From Treponema sp. (GTDB lineage Bacteria; Spirochaetota; Spirochaetia; Treponematales; Breznakiellaceae): a stretch of 43,144 nucleotides of DNA. Shown piece after piece: positions 39,367 through 43,144 of this stretch (position 1 is its first letter; each line of letters opens with the position of its first letter). The stretch is taken from positions 1 through 43,144 of the forward strand of contig JAISMC010000179.1 of assembly GCA_031276965.1 (NCBI GenBank). Direction: 5' to 3'. The position numbers and the translations under genes were made by a program. Under the pieces are notes generated by a model, which saw only the letters and a list, made by a program, of their open reading frames with translations, ran no database searches and was not told the origin of the DNA.

Positions 39367-40098
39367 GTGTCTTCTCCTGCTCAAACTCATTTCCGTTATC
39401 TCGATCTGGTAATGGCCTTTTTTGTCGCCATTCTGATCGTCAGCAATGTGGCGTCCTCCGCAAAGATCGTGGACCTGGGCTTTGCCGTTTTCGGCGTCAG
39501 GCTTGCCTTTGACGGCGGCACCCTGGTCTTTCCCCTGTCCTATGTCTTCGGGGACATACTTACCGAAGTTTACGGATTCAGGGCTTCCCGGCGGGTTATC
39601 TGGACCGGCTTCGCCGCCCTGGCTTTCAGTTCCCTGCTCTTCCTGTTTTTAAGGGTCCTTCCCCCCGAGGCGGGGTGGGAGGGCTATGCGGGCAGCGCCG
39701 CCTACGAGGCTATTCTGGGGGGCATGAGCGGCGGCGGCATGGCCCTGGCGAGCATGGCCGCTTACTGGGCGGGGGAATTCTCCAATTCCATGGTCCTCTC
39801 CAGAATGAAGGTTATTATGCAGGGAAGGTTTCTCTGGGTCAGGACCATAGGGAGTACCCTGGTGGGAGAACTGCTGGACAGCCTGGTCTTTGTAAGCATC
39901 GCCTGCCTTACCGGGGTCTTTAGCTGGCTTTCTTTTATCAGCCTGGCGTTTACCAATTACCTCTTCAAGTGCGCCGTGGAGATCCTTATGACCCCGGTTA
40001 CTTACCTGGCGGTTATAGGGCTGAAAAAGGCCGAAGGGGCGGATGTCTATGATGCGGGGATCAGCTTTAACCCCTTTAAGCGGACGGCGGCGCCGTAA
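39367..40098 (+). CDS. yhhQ: Queuosine precursor transporter, YhhQ/COG1738 family
   Basis: A 243-residue inner-membrane protein with six hydrophobic segments. The N-terminal ILIVSNVASSAKIVDLG region (about 22-38), the FDGGTLVFPLSYVFGDILTEVYGFRASRRVIW segment near 49-80 and the GSTLVGELLDSLVFVSIA segment near 162-179 are strong family marks of the YhhQ (putative vitamin-uptake, DUF165) proteins that import queuosine precursors preQ0/preQ1. The start is a GTG with AGGGAG five bases upstream. Single gene. If the organism salvages queuosine, tgt and related genes must be elsewhere. Confidence 0.92.
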   Translation: MSSPAQTHFRYLDLVMAFFVAILIVSNVASSAKIVDLGFAVFGVRLAFDGGTLVFPLSYVFGDILTEVYGFRASRRVIWTGFAALAFSSLLFLFLRVLPPEAGWEGYAGSAAYEAILGGMSGGGMALASMAAYWAGEFSNSMVLSRMKVIMQGRFLWVRTIGSTLVGELLDSLVFVSIACLTGVFSWLSFISLAFTNYLFKCAVEILMTPVTYLAVIGLKKAEGADVYDAGISFNPFKRTAAP

Positions 40099-40254
40099 TT
40101 CCCGCAGGGGAGACCCCGGAAATCCCCGCCGGGATCCCGGAGATTCCCTTATTGCTATTTTAGCGATTACCGGTTATTCTGAATCCGCTGTTCTATAAGG
40201 CCGCCGGCCTGTCAACCGGTCTGGGATGACTTTAAACAAAACAGGATTTTCCGC

Positions 40255-41403
40255 ATGATGAGAATGCTGAGCGCCGGTACTTTTTCAATTGATGATCCAG
40301 ATGCGGCGGTAGATGAGATTTTGAAAGGCCTTGCCCTTGATTCGGAACCGCCGGAGAATGCCGTCGGCATCATCGCCTGTAACTACGAGTACATTGATAA
40401 CGGTACGGTGGCGGCCCTTTCCCGGCGGCTGCCCTTTGATACGGCGGGCTGTACCACCTTGGGCAGCGGAACCGCGGGCAAATGCGGACAGGAGCTTTTA
40501 AGCGTCGCTGTTTTAACCGGGGCGGAATTTTCGACGGTCCTCTCCGGGCCTTTGGAAAGTGAGACCGCATCCGCCGTTTCCGCCGCCGCCTGCCGGCGGG
40601 CATCCGCCGGCAGGGAGGAGAAGCCCTCCCTCATCCTTGCCTATATGCCTATGATTGGACTGGGAATACATTCCATCTATGAAGGGATCGCCGAAGCCGC
40701 CGGGACAGTTCCCGTTTTCGGCCTTTTGGCCTGCGACCAGACCCTCAAGTACGGGGAAACAAAGGTAATCATGAACGGGGAGGGCTTCCGGGACCGGCTG
40801 GTCCTGGTCCTCGTCTACGGCGCGCTGGGGCTTTCTTTTTTTACCGCCGCCATGCCCTGGAAGAATATACAGAAGCAGCACGCCATAATCACCGAATCCG
40901 AGGGCTGCCTCTTGAAGCGCGTAAACGGCATGCTCCTGCTGGATTATCTTGCCACCCTGGGACTGACCAAGGACGGCGGCATTGAAGCTACCGGATCCAT
41001 CCCCTTTCTGGTAAACTACAATGACGGTTCCAAACCGGCGGCCCGGGCGCTGTATACGATCACCCCCGAAGGCTATGCGGTGTGCGGCGGCGAAATGCCG
41101 GTAAACGCCGCCATAACCATAGGCTCCCTGGACTACGGCAGCATCATGGAGAGCGCCGGGACCGCTTCGATGGAAGCCGTGAAGGCGGGAAATATAAACG
41201 GTATTTTTGTGTATCCCTGCGTTTCCCGGAGCCTTATGCTTGGTCCCAACGGAGATGATGAGATGCGGAGGGCCATGGAGATCTTCGGGGATATTCCTTA
41301 TCAGATCTGTTACGGAGCAGGAGAGATCTGTCCCCTTAACGGCGGAGAGCGGGGCTGGATAAACTATTTGCATAGCTTTTCTTTTGCGGTCTGCGCATTT
41401 TAG
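40255..41403 (+). CDS. FIST-domain sensory protein
   Basis: A 382-residue protein of FIST_N and FIST_C domains, a small-ligand-sensing module often found next to or fused with signalling proteins. FIST_N spans about 30-215 ([15 protein letters not shown] near 36, [17 protein letters not shown] near 61, [33 protein letters not shown] near 153), FIST_C about 230-370 ([25 protein letters not shown] near 251, ending near [21 protein letters not shown]). No transmembrane segment, so sensing should occur in the cytoplasm. Its stop is 14 bases before the hybrid kinase start, which argues that it supplies the input for that kinase. A perfect 10-bp palindrome lies in frame at 40590-40613 in a non-conserved loop. 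Confidence 0.88.
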   Translation: MMRMLSAGTFSIDDPDAAVDEILKGLALDSEPPENAVGIIACNYEYIDNGTVAALSRRLPFDTAGCTTLGSGTAGKCGQELLSVAVLTGAEFSTVLSGPLESETASAVSAAACRRASAGREEKPSLILAYMPMIGLGIHSIYEGIAEAAGTVPVFGLLACDQTLKYGETKVIMNGEGFRDRLVLVLVYGALGLSFFTAAMPWKNIQKQHAIITESEGCLLKRVNGMLLLDYLATLGLTKDGGIEATGSIPFLVNYNDGSKPAARALYTITPEGYAVCGGEMPVNAAITIGSLDYGSIMESAGTASMEAVKAGNINGIFVYPCVSRSLMLGPNGDDEMRRAMEIFGDIPYQICYGAGEICPLNGGERGWINYLHSFSFAVCAF

Positions 41404-41417
41404 GAGAAGACAGCGTA

Positions 41418-43144
41418 ATGACGGGTATTAAAAAAAGCGGCGGCGTAGAAATACTTTCTCAGGAACAGCTTATACAGAAGCTGAGGCAGGAGAACCTCAA
41501 GCTTTCCCGGCAGCTGCGCCGTCTTCGGGATACCCTGGAACGCAATAGGCTGGTGGCCCTGGCGGCGACCAGCCTGGAAGCTATGCGGACGGCGGAACAG
41601 CAGAAGCGGGAAAAATACATGAACCTGCTCCTGGAGAACAGCCCCGACATCATCATCCTGCTGAATCAAAAGGGACGCTTTGCCTACTGTACCAGGGCTT
41701 TTTTGGAAAAAGCGGGGATTGTCAGCTTCGGCCTGGTCAACGGCCGCAGATACCGGGATGTTTTCGACCGTTTTTCCGGCGCCGAATGGGGCCGGCGAAT
41801 TCAGAAGGTCTTTGAAATTGCCCTGCAGGAGCGGCAATCCGTTACCCTGGAGGAAGAGGTTGATATAGGGGGCCGGGGCAATCCCCGGCGCTATGTGCTG
41901 CATTTTACCCCCATGGTGGACGGCGGCAGCGTAGAAGGCGCCATGCTGATGCTTCACGACATTGAGGATGTGGTCAAGGCCAAGGAAGAAGCCGAGCGGG
42001 CAAGTTCCGCCAAATCGGATTTCCTCGCCAATATGTCCCACGAAATCCGCACCCCCCTGAACGCCATTATCGGCATGACCAATATCGCCAAAAATTCCGG
42101 GGAGGTGGAGAAGAAGGACTACTGTCTGAGCAGGATAGAAAACGCCTCCACCCATCTGCTGGGGGTCATCAATGACATTCTGGATATGTCGAAGATCGAG
42201 GCCGACAAATTCGAGCTCGCCAATACGGAATTTGATTTTAGGAAGATGATACTCCGGGTTACCGGCGTGATTGATTACCGGGTGGATGAAAAATCTCAGC
42301 GTTTCTCCGTTGAGACCGATCCCGGCATTCCCGGCTTTATCATCTCCGATGAACAGCGCCTTTCCCAGGTCATTGCCAATCTGCTTTCCAATGCGGTCAA
42401 GTTTACCCCTGAACATGGGGACATCTCCTTTTCAGTTCACCAGGAGTCGGAACAGGACGGCCTATGTACCCTTCTCTTTGAAGTGAAGGATACGGGGATA
42501 GGCATTACCAGGGAGCAGCAGGGCCGGCTTTTTAATTCCTTTGAACAGGCCGACTCGGGGATCTCCCGTAAATTCGGCGGTACTGGCCTTGGGCTTGCCA
42601 TTTCAAAACGGATTGTGGAAATGATGAACGGCCGTATCTGGGTGGAGTCCGAATACGGCAAGGGCGCGGTTTTCCGTTTTACCATTCAGGCCAGGATAGG
42701 CCAAAACCCCGGAACGGCCGGCGCCGGGGAGCCCTCCGTGGAAAAGCCTCCGATCTCCGAAAAGGACCTTGCGGGAAAACGCATTCTCTTGGCGGAGGAT
42801 GTGGAGATCAACCGTGAAATTGTGCTGACCATTTTGGAACCTTTCGGACTTACTATCACCTGTGCCAAGAACGGCCGGGAAGCGGTGGAACTTTTTGAGA
42901 AACATCCCCGGGATTACGATATCATCTTTATGGATATCCATATGCCCGAAATGGACGGCTATGAAGCGACCAGAAGGATCAGGAGCCTGGAAGAAGCCCG
43001 GCGTCAGGACGGAACGGGACGCCGAAAAATACCCATTATCGCCATGACCGCCAATGTGTTTACCGGGGATATTGTAAAATGCCGGGAAGCGGGAATGGAC
43101 GATCATGTGGGCAAGCCCCTGGATCTGGCCGAGGTTATGGTCAA
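41418..43144 (+). CDS. Hybrid sensor histidine kinase / response regulator (3' end outside window)
   Basis: At least 575 residues, running off the window. An N-terminal coiled coil ([24 protein letters not shown] split over about 18-42) is followed by a PAS-like domain (about 75-185; [19 protein letters not shown], then HFTPMVDGG and [11 protein letters not shown]), a HisKA dimerisation helix with His208 in [19 protein letters not shown], and an HATPase domain with N box [13 protein letters not shown]1 DTGIGIT and G2 [11 protein letters not shown] receiver domain starts near 455 ([14 protein letters not shown]) with phospho-acceptor Asp506 in [15 protein letters not shown]. No transmembrane segment is seen, so the kinase is soluble, fitting a cytoplasmic FIST partner. 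TAGGAG precedes the ATG. An Hpt domain or output may follow beyond the edge. Confidence 0.95.
   Translation, partial: MTGIKKSGGVEILSQEQLIQKLRQENLKLSRQLRRLRDTLERNRLVALAATSLEAMRTAEQQKREKYMNLLLENSPDIIILLNQKGRFAYCTRAFLEKAGIVSFGLVNGRRYRDVFDRFSGAEWGRRIQKVFEIALQERQSVTLEEEVDIGGRGNPRRYVLHFTPMVDGGSVEGAMLMLHDIEDVVKAKEEAERASSAKSDFLANMSHEIRTPLNAIIGMTNIAKNSGEVEKKDYCLSRIENASTHLLGVINDILDMSKIEADKFELANTEFDFRKMILRVTGVIDYRVDEKSQRFSVETDPGIPGFIISDEQRLSQVIANLLSNAVKFTPEHGDISFSVHQESEQDGLCTLLFEVKDTGIGITREQQGRLFNSFEQADSGISRKFGGTGLGLAISKRIVEMMNGRIWVESEYGKGAVFRFTIQARIGQNPGTAGAGEPSVEKPPISEKDLAGKRILLAEDVEINREIVLTILEPFGLTITCAKNGREAVELFEKHPRDYDIIFMDIHMPEMDGYEATRRIRSLEEARRQDGTGRRKIPIIAMTANVFTGDIVKCREAGMDDHVGKPLDLAEVMV

Noticed and set aside
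41400-42416. 338-residue minus-strand frame
   Set aside because: Antisense to the hybrid histidine kinase, whose H, N, G1, G2 and receiver motifs are all in place on the plus strand.

Overview
The window reads as chromosomal DNA of a GC-rich treponeme-like spirochaete, possibly of the termite-gut type. This rests on gene content: two adjacent DUF115 (motility-accessory-factor) genes followed by two lineage-type hypotheticals, two tandem signal peptidase I paralogues, a PilZ protein, a FIST/hybrid-kinase pair and ROK-regulated sugar ABC transport. The species cannot be named from sequence alone. Genes are dense, with many 1-20 bp overlaps, and most have a house-keeping character.

Layout. 1-1790: end of a thiamine-salvage operon (thiM end, thiE, a HAD phosphatase, a thiamine-binding protein). 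1811-2429: tRNA-Val(UAC) with a promoter, followed by an integrase remnant. 2514-5055: tatD converging on a PilZ gene and an exported protein. 5092-10212: mfd, a HAD hydrolase and plsC. 10213-10844: non-coding, with a large hairpin-containing direct repeat. 10845-16933 (minus): two DUF115 genes, a hypothetical and a very acidic protein, in a tightly coupled operon. 17192-19928: an FtsB/DivIC-like gene, then smpB and a PEGA/SUMF1 protein on the minus strand. 19992-25659: two lepB paralogues (the second with Thr in place of the catalytic Ser), hemW, and a converging DEAH helicase. 25660-33099: a visibly AT-richer block holding a ROK repressor, a ribose-type ABC transporter (ATPase, two permeases, lipoprotein binding protein) and a glycosidase-like TIM-barrel protein, behind a near-consensus promoter with an overlapping palindromic operator. 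33292-35993: pyruvate phosphate dikinase with its own terminator. 36217-39105 (minus): a small membrane protein, a 21-bp tandem repeat, a ferredoxin-type aldo/keto reductase and a DinB-family protein. 39367-43144: a YhhQ-type queuosine-precursor transporter, then a FIST sensor gene and a hybrid histidine kinase cut by the window edge.

The most unusual content lies in repeats rather than genes. Two 79-bp elements (17908-17986 and 38410-38488) align without gaps at about 84 % identity and share a 26-nt hairpin in which three base pairs differ by paired, pairing-preserving changes. There are also dispersed perfect palindromes, some apparently lying in frame inside mfd, lepB, hemW and the FIST gene, and degenerate 21-bp-period repeats in several intergenic regions. 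Together they suggest one or more families of small palindromic elements still shaping this genome. No CRISPR array, complete insertion sequence, rRNA or replication origin was seen.
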